From: Ectothiorhodospira magna | GTDB taxonomy: Bacteria; Pseudomonadota; Gammaproteobacteria; Ectothiorhodospirales; Ectothiorhodospiraceae | Assembly (NCBI RefSeq): GCF_900110965.1 | Contig: NZ_FOFO01000006.1 | Coordinates: forward strand, 44,172 to 108,171 | Direction of reading: 5' to 3' | Length of the DNA stretch: 64,000 nt | In this document: positions 50,051 to 59,379 of the stretch, piece by piece | Numbering within the stretch: position 1 is the stretch's first letter | Layout of the letters: each line of letters opens with the position of its first letter | The notes under the pieces: generated by a model | The model's database searches: none | Seen by the model: only the letters and a program-made list of their open reading frames with translations | What the model was told of the DNA's origin: nothing | Position numbers and translations under genes: made by a program

Positions 50051-51499
50051 TCACCGACTCAAACGAAAAAGATGACGCTGATAACTCAACATCACTAAAA
50101 AATGAGCGAAAGCCTGAGTAAAAAGGTAGAGATACCAAGGCAAAGAAGGGGCAAAGTCATGAATGGCGGCCATGGTGTAACGACCGCCCAAAACACTTTG
50201 AAATTCAAATCTACCATGATTTTCGTGTTTTTTAGCCAATAAACCACCGATAATTCGGTAAATTTGTCGATCTGAAGTCCCCTTGAGGACATCCCGTTCC
50301 AATTCAAGCAACAGTAACCTACCTGGACGCAAATAGATCTGATAACCAATATCTTCACCAGTTTGCGAATCAATGCGAATGACTGTCTCTACAAAAGGAC
50401 GGCAGCAACTGCCCAGCCAACGAAAATAATTACCAGCCACCCAAGCTGCATCTTGTCCAGGAGGCTGAATAATGCGCTGAATGGAACGTACTCGACTGGC
50501 CTTTCTGATTTCTCTCTGGGCCATCTTGATCATTGGATCTCTAGGGCTGGGAAGTAATTTCTTACGAGAGTGATCGAGCGACTCATCAAGTGCTTGCTCA
50601 AAAGAAATTGCTTCCTGATCAACAAAGCGTTGCAAAGCACTGTCCTTGAATTGAACCTCCAAAGGCAAACTTTCCATTACAGGGGCCACCAAAGCCTTGG
50701 GTGTCCTCGTAATCCACCGTACAGCCCAGGTTGCCAAGGTATTGGGCATCCAGGGCAAGGTTAAAAATCGTCTCCGCAGCCCCAGTAACCGCGCCGTGAT
50801 ACGCAGCATTTCCTCGTAGCTGAGACAATCAGGGCCCCCTAAATCAAAATGCCCCTGATACTGTTCAGGCTTCCCCAATGTATGCCGAATGGCCCGAATC
50901 AGATCCACAAGTGCAATGGGACGGGTTCGACGAGAAGTACCAGGCGGCAGAGTGATGATTCCAATACGTCGTACCAACTCCACCATAAGTCGACAAGCAG
51001 AACCGCCCGGCCCTACCACTAATCCAGCCCGCAAGATAGTTACAGGTATACCATGGCCTGTCAGGGCCATTTCCACCTCTCGGCGACTCCACAGCAATGT
51101 GGAAATACGAAAGGTATCGGGCATCAGGCCACTCACGAAGATAATGTGTTTAACATTATTGGCTGCAGCAGCACGAGCAAAATTATCGCCCAGTATCAAA
51201 TCCATATCCCTTGGTGCAGCTTGGGTCAGTCTTGATGAAGGCGCCAGGGAATGAACAAGATAAATAGCATAATCACAACCCTTGAGAGCATCAGTGAGTT
51301 CTGGCAGGTGATAAAGATCGCAATGCCGCCAGGTCACACCAGAAACCTCAGGCTGGCTCTGAGCATGGACTTGAGAACGAGTCAAGGCTGTGACCGCATA
51401 ATCTTGAGCCAGTTCACGGCACAAGGCTGCACCAATAAAACCACTGGCACCAGCAATCATGACACGTGGCGAGCGTACAGAGGTATCGATTGAAGACAT
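50051..51499 (-). CDS. NAD(P)-binding SDR-type oxidoreductase/epimerase with C-terminal DUF2867-like domain
   Basis: 482 residues. Rossmann N-terminus MIAGASGFIGAALCRELA and IIFVSGLMPD, resembling NAD-dependent epimerases and the complex-I NDUFA9-type group. The C-terminal third (about 330-480, AWVAGNYFRWLGSCC; RPGRLLLLELERDVLKG; FQSVLGGRYTMAAIHDFAPSLPW) looks like DUF2867. Substrate unknown. Base composition is lower in GC than the surrounding core, as in the transposase and dusA. It lies 12 bases downstream of dusA on the same strand, so they may be cotranscribed. Confidence 0.8.
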   Translation of the reverse strand: MSSIDTSVRSPRVMIAGASGFIGAALCRELAQDYAVTALTRSQVHAQSQPEVSGVTWRHCDLYHLPELTDALKGCDYAIYLVHSLAPSSRLTQAAPRDMDLILGDNFARAAAANNVKHIIFVSGLMPDTFRISTLLWSRREVEMALTGHGIPVTILRAGLVVGPGGSACRLMVELVRRIGIITLPPGTSRRTRPIALVDLIRAIRHTLGKPEQYQGHFDLGGPDCLSYEEMLRITARLLGLRRRFLTLPWMPNTLATWAVRWITRTPKALVAPVMESLPLEVQFKDSALQRFVDQEAISFEQALDESLDHSRKKLLPSPRDPMIKMAQREIRKASRVRSIQRIIQPPGQDAAWVAGNYFRWLGSCCRPFVETVIRIDSQTGEDIGYQIYLRPGRLLLLELERDVLKGTSDRQIYRIIGGLLAKKHENHGRFEFQSVLGGRYTMAAIHDFAPSLPWYLYLFTQAFAHFLVMLSYQRHLFRLSR

Positions 51500-51511
51500 C
51501 GGACAAGCCTA

Positions 51512-52555
51512 CTATATTTTTGAAACTTGGTCTGCAGCCTGGCAAATGACCTCTACACCAGCCCCAGGACGGTGAGCATGTTCACTCAAATATCGCCGCC
51601 AGGCCCGGGCACCCGGACGACCTTGAAATAGACCCAGAATATGCCGGGTCATGGCCTGCAGGGGTGTTCCTGCGGACAGATTGGCTTCTACATAAGGTAA
51701 AAATTGTGCAATGACTTCATGGGGTGATTGTACTGCAGGCCGCTTGCCATACAGGATTGGATCCACTTCGGACAACAACCAGGGATGGTAATAGGCTTCC
51801 CGTCCCACCATGACGCCATCCACTTGGGTGAATTGCTCACGACAAGCGTCCAGGGAAGTGAGGCCACCATTAAGGATGATCTCCAAATGAGGAAAGGCCT
51901 GCTTGAGACGATAAACCCGCTCATAACATAAGGGCGGAATTTCTCGATTTTCCTTGGGACTAAGGCCCTGCAACCAAGCCTTGCGAGCGTGAACAATGAA
52001 TCGGGTACAGCCAGCACCAGCCACAGTAGCTACAAATTGATGTAAGTACGCCTCACTGTCCAGATCATCAATACCAATGCGATGTTTCACAGTGACCGGA
52101 ATATCCACTGCCGCCTGCATGGTGGCTACACACTCGGCCACCAGTTGAGGCTCTGCCATGAGGCAAGCCCCAAAGCGACCGGCACTTACCCGGCCCGAAG
52201 GGCATCCAACATTAAGATTAATTTCATCATAACCCGCTTCAGATCCGAAACGGGCACATTGGGCCAGTGCCTGGGGGTCAGAGCCCCCCAATTGCAAAGC
52301 AATCGGGTGTTCCGCTGGGTCAAAATTCAGCAAATAATCACGATCTCCGTGAAGCAGCGCTGCTGTAGTTACCATCTCTGTGTAGAGAAAGGCATGGCGT
52401 GAAATCAGACGCAGAAAATACCGACAATGCCGGTCAGTCCAGTCCATCATCGGTGCCACACAGAAGCGATGGTGCCCGCTTTTCTTTATTTTATCTGCAG
52501 TTGCAGGTGATTGTGTGCTGGTTTCAGCGGCCCATTTCTGCTGCATTTTATCCAT
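51512..52555 (-). CDS. dusA: tRNA-dihydrouridine(20/20a) synthase
   Basis: 347 residues, FMN-dependent TIM barrel. FCVAPMMDWTDRHCRYFLR, INLNVGCPSGRVSAGRFGACLM (with the catalytic Cys in GCPS) and the KHRIGIDD loop identify DusA. It reduces U20/U20a in tRNA D-loops. ATGs at 52555 and 52546 are both possible. A perfect 20-base palindrome lies 19 bases upstream. Confidence 0.95.
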   Translation of the reverse strand: MDKMQQKWAAETSTQSPATADKIKKSGHHRFCVAPMMDWTDRHCRYFLRLISRHAFLYTEMVTTAALLHGDRDYLLNFDPAEHPIALQLGGSDPQALAQCARFGSEAGYDEINLNVGCPSGRVSAGRFGACLMAEPQLVAECVATMQAAVDIPVTVKHRIGIDDLDSEAYLHQFVATVAGAGCTRFIVHARKAWLQGLSPKENREIPPLCYERVYRLKQAFPHLEIILNGGLTSLDACREQFTQVDGVMVGREAYYHPWLLSEVDPILYGKRPAVQSPHEVIAQFLPYVEANLSAGTPLQAMTRHILGLFQGRPGARAWRRYLSEHAHRPGAGVEVICQAADQVSKI

Positions 52556-52562
52556 TCAAGAT

Positions 52563-52593
52563 GCTAAGAAAATCCCCGGCCTTAAGGCCGGGG
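52563..52593 (-). repeat. Perfect palindrome with TTTTCTTAGC tail, before dusA
   Basis: CCCCGGCCTT-AAGGCCGGGG at 52574-52593 is a perfect 20-base palindrome; in the dusA direction it is followed by ATTTTCTTAGC. This is the same plan as the other hairpin-TTTCTTGCG elements. It also sits 34 bases from the acnB stop and may terminate acnB transcription. Confidence 0.75.
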
Positions 52594-52626
52594 AGGTTAC
52601 AAATGGAACGACGATGAAAAAAAGGA

Positions 52627-55203
52627 CTAGGCAGGAACCAACGGAATTACTTTCCGCGCCGCTTCCTCATACTCAGGCAACTGATCGAAGTTGAGATAAC
52701 GATAGATCTCTGCAGCCATGGTATTCAGACCAGCAGCCTGTTCCATGTACTCCTCTACGGTAGGCAGGCGGCCCAGAACAGCAGCTACCGCTGCCAGTTC
52801 TGCAGAGGCCAGGAAAACATCGGCCCCATCCCCTAGACGGTTGGGGAAGTTACGGGTGGAGGTGGATACCACCTTGGCACCAGGTGCTACCCGGGCCTGA
52901 TTGCCCATGCACAGGGAGCAACCCGGCATCTCGGTGCGAGCACCAGCACGACCATAAATGCCATAATAGCCTTCTTCCGTCAGTTGGCGCTGATCCATGC
53001 GGGTGGGCGGAGACAGCCACAGACGAGTAGGCATCTGGCCCTGGAATTTCTCCAACAGCTTACCGGCGGCGCGGAAGTGACCAATGTTGGTCATGCAGGA
53101 ACCGATGAACACTTCGTCGATCTTGCCGCCAGCCACTTCCGACAGCAAACGGGCATCATCAGGATCATTCGGGGCACAGAGGATCGGCTCCTTGATCTGG
53201 TTCAGATCGATCTCGATCACCGCCGCATACTCGGCATCCGCGTCAGCCCGCATCAGGCTGGGGTTAGCCAGCCACTCTTCCATGGCCTTGGCGCGACGCT
53301 CCAGGGTCCGGGGATCACCATAGCCGTTGGCGATCATCCAGCGCAGCATGGTGACGTTGGAGCGCAGGTATTCAGCCACCCGAGCTTCGGACAGGGCGAT
53401 GGTACAGCCACCGGCGGAACGCTCGGCAGAGGCATCGGACAGTTCGAATGCCTGCTCCACCGTCAGATCGTCTAGTCCCTCAATTTCCAGAATGCGACCA
53501 GAGAAGATGTTTTTCTTGCCCTTCTTCTCTACTGTCAATAGCCCCTGCTGGATGGCCGCATGGGGAATGGCGTGGACCAGATCCCGCAGGGTGATGCCGG
53601 GCTGACGCTCACCCTTGAACCGCACCAACACTGATTCAGGCATATCCAGAGGCATCACGCCGGTAGCTGCGGCAAAGGCCACAAGACCAGAGCCTGCCGG
53701 AAAGGAGATGCCAATGGGGAAACGAGTATGGGAGTCACCGCCGGTACCCACAGTATCGGGCAGCAGCATGCGGTTCAGCCAGGAGTGGATAATGCCGTCC
53801 CCCGGACGCAGGGAGACACCGCCCCGGTTCATGATGAAGTCCGGCAGGGTGTGATGGGTCTGCACGTCCACCGGCTTGGGATAAGCGGCAGTGTGGCAGA
53901 AGGACTGCATCACCAGATCGGCCTGGAAGCCCAGGCAGGCCAGGTCCTTGAGCTCATCCCGGGTCATGGGGCCGGTGGTATCCTGGGAACCCACGGTGGT
54001 CATCCGTGGCTCACAGTAGGTGCCGGGGCGAATGCCGGCTACACCGCAGGCCTTGCCCACCATCTTCTGGGCCAGGGTGAACCCCTTGCCGCTGTCCACC
54101 GGGGCCTGGGGCCGCTGGAACACATCGGAGGCCGGCAGGTTCAAGGCTTCACGGGCACGGTCGGTCAGGCCACGACCGATAATCAGAGGAATCCGGCCAC
54201 CGGCGCGGACCTCGTCCAGCATCACCGGAGAGCGCAGTTCAAAAGTGGTGATCACCTCGTCGCTGCCGTGACGGCAAACCTTGCCATCATGGGGATAGAT
54301 GTCTACCACATCGCCCATGTTCAGCTCATTGACGTCCAGTTCGATAGGCAGGGCACCAGCATCTTCCATGGTATTAAAGAAGATAGGGGCAATCTTGCCC
54401 CCCAGGCAAACGCCACCAAAGCGTTTGTTGGGTACATAGGGGATATCATCGCCGATGTACCAGAGCACCGAGTTGGTGGCGGACTTTCGGGAGGAGCCGG
54501 TACCCATCACGTCACCCACCAGGGCCACGGGATGCCCTTTCTGCTTGAGTGCCTCGATCTGTTCCTGGGCATTGGTGATGCCTTCACGGGGCATCTTGTA
54601 CATGGCCTTGGCGTGAAGCGGAATATCCGGGCGGCTCCAGGCATCGGGGGCCGGGGACAGATCATCGGTGTTGGTCTCACCGGGAACCTTGAAGAGGGTC
54701 ACGGTCATTTTCTGGGGTACGGCAGGGCGGCTCAGGAACCATTCAGCATCGGCCCAGGACTGCATCACGCTCTGGGCATGGCTGTTTCCGGCTTTGGCCC
54801 GTTCTTCCACATCGTGGAAGGCATCAAACATGAGCAGGGTGTGCTTGAGTTCCTTGGCAGCAGCCGGGGCCAGCGTGGCATCGTCCAGCAGTTCCACAAG
54901 GGTGGAGATATTGTAGCCGCCCTGCATGGTACCCAGCAGTTCCACAGCGCGGGTACGGTCGATCAAGGGAGAACTGGCTTCTCCCTTGGCCACAGCAGAC
55001 AGGAAACCGGCCTTGACATAGGCGGCTTCGTCCACACCGGGGGGAACGCGATGGGTAATGAGATCCAGGAGAACATCTTCCTCGCCAGCAGGCGGGTTTT
55101 TGAGCAGTTCCACCAGTTGGGCGGTCATCTCCGCATCCAGGGGTTTGGGTACCACCCCCTCAGCAGCACGTTCCTGGACATGTTGACGATAAGCTTCAAG
55201 CAC
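52627..55203 (-). CDS. acnB: Bifunctional aconitase B / 2-methylisocitrate dehydratase
   Basis: 858 residues. AcnB layout: N-terminal HEAT-like domain (about 1-160), swivel domain, then the Fe-S catalytic half with [33 protein letters not shown] and [17 protein letters not shown] providing the cluster cysteines. It converts citrate to isocitrate in the TCA cycle. Divergent from acnA with a 250-base intergenic region. Confidence 0.97.
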   Translation of the reverse strand: MLEAYRQHVQERAAEGVVPKPLDAEMTAQLVELLKNPPAGEEDVLLDLITHRVPPGVDEAAYVKAGFLSAVAKGEASSPLIDRTRAVELLGTMQGGYNISTLVELLDDATLAPAAAKELKHTLLMFDAFHDVEERAKAGNSHAQSVMQSWADAEWFLSRPAVPQKMTVTLFKVPGETNTDDLSPAPDAWSRPDIPLHAKAMYKMPREGITNAQEQIEALKQKGHPVALVGDVMGTGSSRKSATNSVLWYIGDDIPYVPNKRFGGVCLGGKIAPIFFNTMEDAGALPIELDVNELNMGDVVDIYPHDGKVCRHGSDEVITTFELRSPVMLDEVRAGGRIPLIIGRGLTDRAREALNLPASDVFQRPQAPVDSGKGFTLAQKMVGKACGVAGIRPGTYCEPRMTTVGSQDTTGPMTRDELKDLACLGFQADLVMQSFCHTAAYPKPVDVQTHHTLPDFIMNRGGVSLRPGDGIIHSWLNRMLLPDTVGTGGDSHTRFPIGISFPAGSGLVAFAAATGVMPLDMPESVLVRFKGERQPGITLRDLVHAIPHAAIQQGLLTVEKKGKKNIFSGRILEIEGLDDLTVEQAFELSDASAERSAGGCTIALSEARVAEYLRSNVTMLRWMIANGYGDPRTLERRAKAMEEWLANPSLMRADADAEYAAVIEIDLNQIKEPILCAPNDPDDARLLSEVAGGKIDEVFIGSCMTNIGHFRAAGKLLEKFQGQMPTRLWLSPPTRMDQRQLTEEGYYGIYGRAGARTEMPGCSLCMGNQARVAPGAKVVSTSTRNFPNRLGDGADVFLASAELAAVAAVLGRLPTVEEYMEQAAGLNTMAAEIYRYLNFDQLPEYEEAARKVIPLVPA

Positions 55204-55387
55204 GTGTGTGATCCTCTATAGTGCCCCGGCTATGCGGGGAGGGACAAAATATCCCCTTATGATCAATCTGTTATTTTGACAGGTTGAATGATTGCGCGGC
55301 AGCATTCTAAACCACCTGACGGGTAACAGACCAGAAATGCCTGATGCAGCGAGGGTATGCCATACTCACCGGCAGAATTGACGTTTC

Positions 55388-55448
55388 ATTCCCGTGCAGG
55401 TGGGAATCCACGTTTCCCCGGTGCCGAATCCGGGATCTCTTGCGGAGG
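55388..55448 (+). repeat. Two hairpins and CTCTTGCGGAGG tail in the acnA leader
   Basis: ATTCCC (55388-55393)/GGGAAT (55402-55407) and CCCGG (55417-55421)/CCGGG (55430-55434), then ATCTCTTGCGGAGG ending five bases before the acnA ATG. The tail is shared with the ispF and 40929 leaders and gives a strong Shine-Dalgarno. Confidence 0.6.
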
Positions 55449-55453
55449 AACTG

Positions 55454-58147
55454 ATGAGCAACAGCTTCAACACTGAAGACATCCTGGAGGTTCAGGGCCG
55501 GACCTACCACATTCACAGTCTCGTCCCGCTCCGAAAAAACCATGACCTGGACCGCCTGCCCTTTTCCTTGAAAATTTTGCTGGAAAATCTGCTGCGCTGT
55601 GAGGATGGGCGCAATATCACCCAGGCGCAGATTCAGGCCATCCTGGACTGGAATCCCAAGGCTGAACCCAGGGTGGAAATCGGCTTTACCCCGGCGCGAG
55701 TGGTGTTGCAGGATTTCACTGGGGTTCCTGCGGTGGTGGATCTGGCGGCCATGCGTGATGCCATGGTGGCCTTGGGGCAGGATCCAGGGCGCATCAACCC
55801 TCTGACGCCTGTGGATCTGGTGGTGGACCATTCTGTGATGGTGGACCACTTCGGCCAGAACAACGCTCTGGATCTGAACATCAAGCTGGAATACCAGCGC
55901 AACAAGGAACGATACCAGTTCCTGCGTTGGGGACAGCAGGCTTTTGAAAACTTCCGGGTGGTGCCGCCGGGAACCGGCATTGTGCATCAGGTGAATCTGG
56001 AATATTTGGCCCACACCGTGTTTGTACGACATGACGGTGATACCCGTTATGCGTATCCCGATACTCTGGTGGGTACCGATTCCCACACTACCATGATCAA
56101 TGGTTTGGGGGTGCTGGGCTGGGGCGTGGGGGGTATTGAAGCGGAGGCGGCCATGTTGGGTCAGCCCATTTCCATGCTGATTCCCCAAGTGGTGGGATTT
56201 CACCTCAAGGGGCAATTGCCAGAAGGTGCTACGGCCACGGATCTGGTGTTGACTGTGACCCAGAAGCTCCGCAGTCACGGTGTGGTGGGTAAGTTCGTGG
56301 AGTTCTTCGGAGATGGGCTGAATCATTTGCCCCTGGCGGATCGGGCCACCATCGCCAACATGGCCCCGGAATACGGTGCCACCTGCGGCATTTTCCCCAT
56401 CGATCAAGACACCTTGGCCTATCTGCGTTTATCCGGTCGGGCAGAGACACAAGTGGCCCTGGTGGAGGCCTACGCCCGGCATCAGGGGTTGTGGCGGGAC
56501 GGTCACACGCCCCAGGCAGAGTATTCCGACATTCTGGAGCTGGATCTATCGACAGTGGTACCTAGCCTGGCCGGCCCCCGTCGCCCCCAGGACCGGATTC
56601 CTCTGAATCAGGCCCGCCGCAGCTTTGACGAGACTCTGAGCCAGTTTCTCAAGGAACAACAGGCCAAAGGGACAGCAGGCACCAGCACAACGGACCAGGA
56701 AAAGGCCATTGAGTATGAGATGGATGGTTTGCGGCATCAACTCCAACAGGGGGCTGTGGTCATCGCTGCCATTACCTCCTGTACCCATACATCCAATCCA
56801 GCAGTGCTGTTGGCTGCTGGCCTGTTGGCAAAAAAAGCCAGGGATCGGGGTCTTAAACCCAAGCCCTGGGTCAAAACCTCCCTGGCACCGGGTTCCCAGG
56901 TGGTACCAGCCTATCTGCAACGAGCTGGATTACTGGAACCTTTGGAAGCCCTGGGTTTTAATGTGGTAGGTTTTGGCTGTACCACCTGCATCGGCAATGC
57001 CGGCCCCCTGCCGGAACCCATTGGGCAAGCCATCAGCAAAGGAAATTTGATGGTTGCGGCAGTGTTGTCCGGCAACCGTAATTTTGAAGGCCGCATTCAC
57101 GGACAGGTCCGCGCCAATTATCTGGCTTCACCACCCTTGGTGGTCGCCTATGCGCTGGCAGGCACCATGGCTGTAGATCTGTATCATGATCCGCTAGGCA
57201 CTGATGCCCAGGGGCAACCGGTATTTCTCAAGGACATCTGGCCCAGCCAAGAGGAAATCAACCGGCAGATGGCCACCTGTATCGACTCGGCCATGTTCCA
57301 GGAGAAATATGCCGATGTATTCAAGGGGGACGCCCATTGGCAACGGATTGAGGTCACCGGCTCGCAACGATACGATTGGGTGGATTCCACCTATGTAAAA
57401 AATCCGCCTTATTTTAAGGGGATGACGCTGGAACCCAAGCCCCTGCCCCCCATTGATCAGGCGCGCTGTCTGGTGATGGTGGGAGATTCCATTACCACTG
57501 ACCATATTTCCCCCGCAGGCAACATTCCGGCTGACAGCCCGGCAGGGCAATATTTACAGGCTCATGGCATTGAACCCCAGGCGTTTAATTCCTACGGTTC
57601 CCGACGGGGTAACCACGAAGTGATGATGCGAGGCACCTTTGCCAATGTGCGATTGCGTAACCTGTTGGCCCCAGGGACCGAAGGGGGTTGGACCCTGTAT
57701 TGGCCTGATGGTGAGATGATGAGTATTTATGATGCGGCCATGCGCTATCAGGAAACTGATACCCCCCTGCTGGTGCTGGCAGGCCAGGAGTACGGTACCG
57801 GTTCATCCCGGGACTGGGCGGCCAAAGGTACCCGGTTACTGGGGGTTCGGACGGTGATTGCCGAGAGCTTCGAGCGCATTCATCGTTCCAACCTGGTGGG
57901 TTTTGGGGTACTACCCTTGCAGTTTATGCCAGGAGAGAATGCAGGTACCCTGGGATTATCCGGCCGTGAGCGTTATTGCATCGGATCACTAGACGGTGAT
58001 CCTGATGAGGTGACAGTCACCGTCATTGCCGATGAAGGTACCCACCGGACATTCCAGGCCAAGGTTCGTATTGATACGCCCAATGAGTGGGCCTATTACC
58101 GGCATGGAGGTATTTTGCATTATATGATCCGGCAGTTGGCCATCTAA
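55454..58147 (+). CDS. acnA: Aconitate hydratase A
   Basis: 897 residues. [38 protein letters not shown], cluster cysteines in TSCTHTSNP and [14 protein letters not shown], and [17 protein letters not shown] are all intact. ATG 55454 has GGAGG 5-6 bases upstream; the frame is open to 55394 but runs through the hairpins. Having AcnA and AcnB divergent and adjacent is unusual; in most relatives they are separate. The stop is immediately followed by the next ATG (TAAATG), starting a signalling series. Confidence 0.97.
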   Translation: MSNSFNTEDILEVQGRTYHIHSLVPLRKNHDLDRLPFSLKILLENLLRCEDGRNITQAQIQAILDWNPKAEPRVEIGFTPARVVLQDFTGVPAVVDLAAMRDAMVALGQDPGRINPLTPVDLVVDHSVMVDHFGQNNALDLNIKLEYQRNKERYQFLRWGQQAFENFRVVPPGTGIVHQVNLEYLAHTVFVRHDGDTRYAYPDTLVGTDSHTTMINGLGVLGWGVGGIEAEAAMLGQPISMLIPQVVGFHLKGQLPEGATATDLVLTVTQKLRSHGVVGKFVEFFGDGLNHLPLADRATIANMAPEYGATCGIFPIDQDTLAYLRLSGRAETQVALVEAYARHQGLWRDGHTPQAEYSDILELDLSTVVPSLAGPRRPQDRIPLNQARRSFDETLSQFLKEQQAKGTAGTSTTDQEKAIEYEMDGLRHQLQQGAVVIAAITSCTHTSNPAVLLAAGLLAKKARDRGLKPKPWVKTSLAPGSQVVPAYLQRAGLLEPLEALGFNVVGFGCTTCIGNAGPLPEPIGQAISKGNLMVAAVLSGNRNFEGRIHGQVRANYLASPPLVVAYALAGTMAVDLYHDPLGTDAQGQPVFLKDIWPSQEEINRQMATCIDSAMFQEKYADVFKGDAHWQRIEVTGSQRYDWVDSTYVKNPPYFKGMTLEPKPLPPIDQARCLVMVGDSITTDHISPAGNIPADSPAGQYLQAHGIEPQAFNSYGSRRGNHEVMMRGTFANVRLRNLLAPGTEGGWTLYWPDGEMMSIYDAAMRYQETDTPLLVLAGQEYGTGSSRDWAAKGTRLLGVRTVIAESFERIHRSNLVGFGVLPLQFMPGENAGTLGLSGRERYCIGSLDGDPDEVTVTVIADEGTHRTFQAKVRIDTPNEWAYYRHGGILHYMIRQLAI

Positions 58148-58528
58148 ATGGATGGCAAAATCAATATCCCGGCGGGGCAAGCCGCGCCGGGAATGGTGCT
58201 GGCAGAAGATGTCCGCGACCGCAGTGGCCGTCTGCTGCTATCTGCCGGGTTACCGCTGCGGGAAAAACATATCCGTGTGCTCAAGACCTGGGGCGTGTTT
58301 CAGGTTGCCGTATGGACCGATAGCCAGCCTGATGCCGATGCGGAAGCAATCAACCCGGATCAGAGGGAGAGGGGGACAGTTTTGGATGAAATGGCACTGA
58401 AACGGGCCGAAGCCATTATGGTACCGGCATTTGCACATGCCAATCTTGAACACCCGATCATGCAACGCCTGTTTCAGATAGCTGTGGAGCGGGTTGCCAG
58501 ACAGGTTCACCTCAAGGACCGCCCGTGA
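58148..58528 (+). CDS. Small protein with the domain that precedes many HD-GYP/HDOD proteins, function unknown
   Basis: 126 residues. GMVLAEDVRDRSGRLLLSAG followed by LREKHIRVLKTWGV resembles the short N-terminal domain of HD-GYP-type proteins (pGMvLaeDv...GrlLl..G..l...hi..L...gv). Here it is encoded alone, with a helical tail and no HD domain. It starts directly after the acnA stop and overlaps the HDOD gene by four bases, so it may work with that protein as a detached domain (inference). Confidence 0.75.
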   Translation: MDGKINIPAGQAAPGMVLAEDVRDRSGRLLLSAGLPLREKHIRVLKTWGVFQVAVWTDSQPDADAEAINPDQRERGTVLDEMALKRAEAIMVPAFAHANLEHPIMQRLFQIAVERVARQVHLKDRP

Positions 58529-59379
58529 ATGCATCTGCTGTCGACACCATACTGGGCCTGAACCCGGAACTGGGTACCTTACCCAGCGTTTTTCACCGGG
58601 TAGAGTCAGCTGTCAATGATCCCAGCAGCTCCTTTGATGCCATCAGCAGGGCCATTGAAAGTGATACCACCCTGACGGCCAAATTGCTGCGTATCGCCAA
58701 CAGCAGCCTCTACAATTTTCCTACCCGAATCACCAGTATCGATCGGGCCATCAGTGTCATCGGCACCCAGCAGTTACGGGATCAGGTGCTGGCAGCGACG
58801 GTCATTCGGCATTTTTCCCATCTACCGGTGGCCGGGGTGGATATGGAAAGTTTCTGGCGGCACAGTATTGCCACTGCCCTGCTGTCTCGCAGCCTTGCAG
58901 GGATGCGCCGGGAGAGCAATGTAGAACGATTCTATGTTGCTGGTCTGCTCCATGACATTGGTCGACTGCTGATGTTCATGCATTTACCCCAAAAATCCAC
59001 TCAAATACTGGCATCAAGAGATCAGGCCCAATGCCTGCTACATCAGGCAGAACAGGATATTCTGGGTACAAATCATGCCCAGGTGGGAGGGGATTTGCTG
59101 CGGGCCTGGTGCCTGCCCCCGGTATTTGAGTCAGCGGTGCGTTATCATCATCAACCAGCCCAAGCCATCGAGTATCCCATGGAAACCGCCGTCGTCCATG
59201 TGGCTGACTGCATTGCCAATGCCCTGCGTCTGGGGAGCAGCGGTGAGCGTTTTGTGCCTCCCCTGGATGACGGCGCCTGGCAACGGTTGGCCCTATCAGA
59301 AAATATGCTGGAACGGGTGATTCACTATACAGATACCCATTATCAGCAGGTGGTGGATGCCTTCATGGAGGGCGCATGA
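58525..59379 (+). CDS. HDOD-domain signalling protein
   Basis: 284 residues, mostly one HDOD domain (about 18-220): LLRIANSSLYNFPTRITSIDRAISVIGTQQLR (read in parts) and GLLHDIGRLLMFMH. HDOD domains are HD-related but normally non-catalytic and take part in signalling; no cyclic-di-GMP hydrolase GYP motif is present. Overlaps its neighbours by four bases on both sides, so it is translationally coupled to the preceding small gene and to the GGDEF-EAL gene. Confidence 0.9.
   Translation: MNASAVDTILGLNPELGTLPSVFHRVESAVNDPSSSFDAISRAIESDTTLTAKLLRIANSSLYNFPTRITSIDRAISVIGTQQLRDQVLAATVIRHFSHLPVAGVDMESFWRHSIATALLSRSLAGMRRESNVERFYVAGLLHDIGRLLMFMHLPQKSTQILASRDQAQCLLHQAEQDILGTNHAQVGGDLLRAWCLPPVFESAVRYHHQPAQAIEYPMETAVVHVADCIANALRLGSSGERFVPPLDDGAWQRLALSENMLERVIHYTDTHYQQVVDAFMEGA

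Noticed and set aside
53728..55221. 497-residue open frame antisense to acnB
   Set aside because: Shadow of acnB; no recognisable motif and no RBS.
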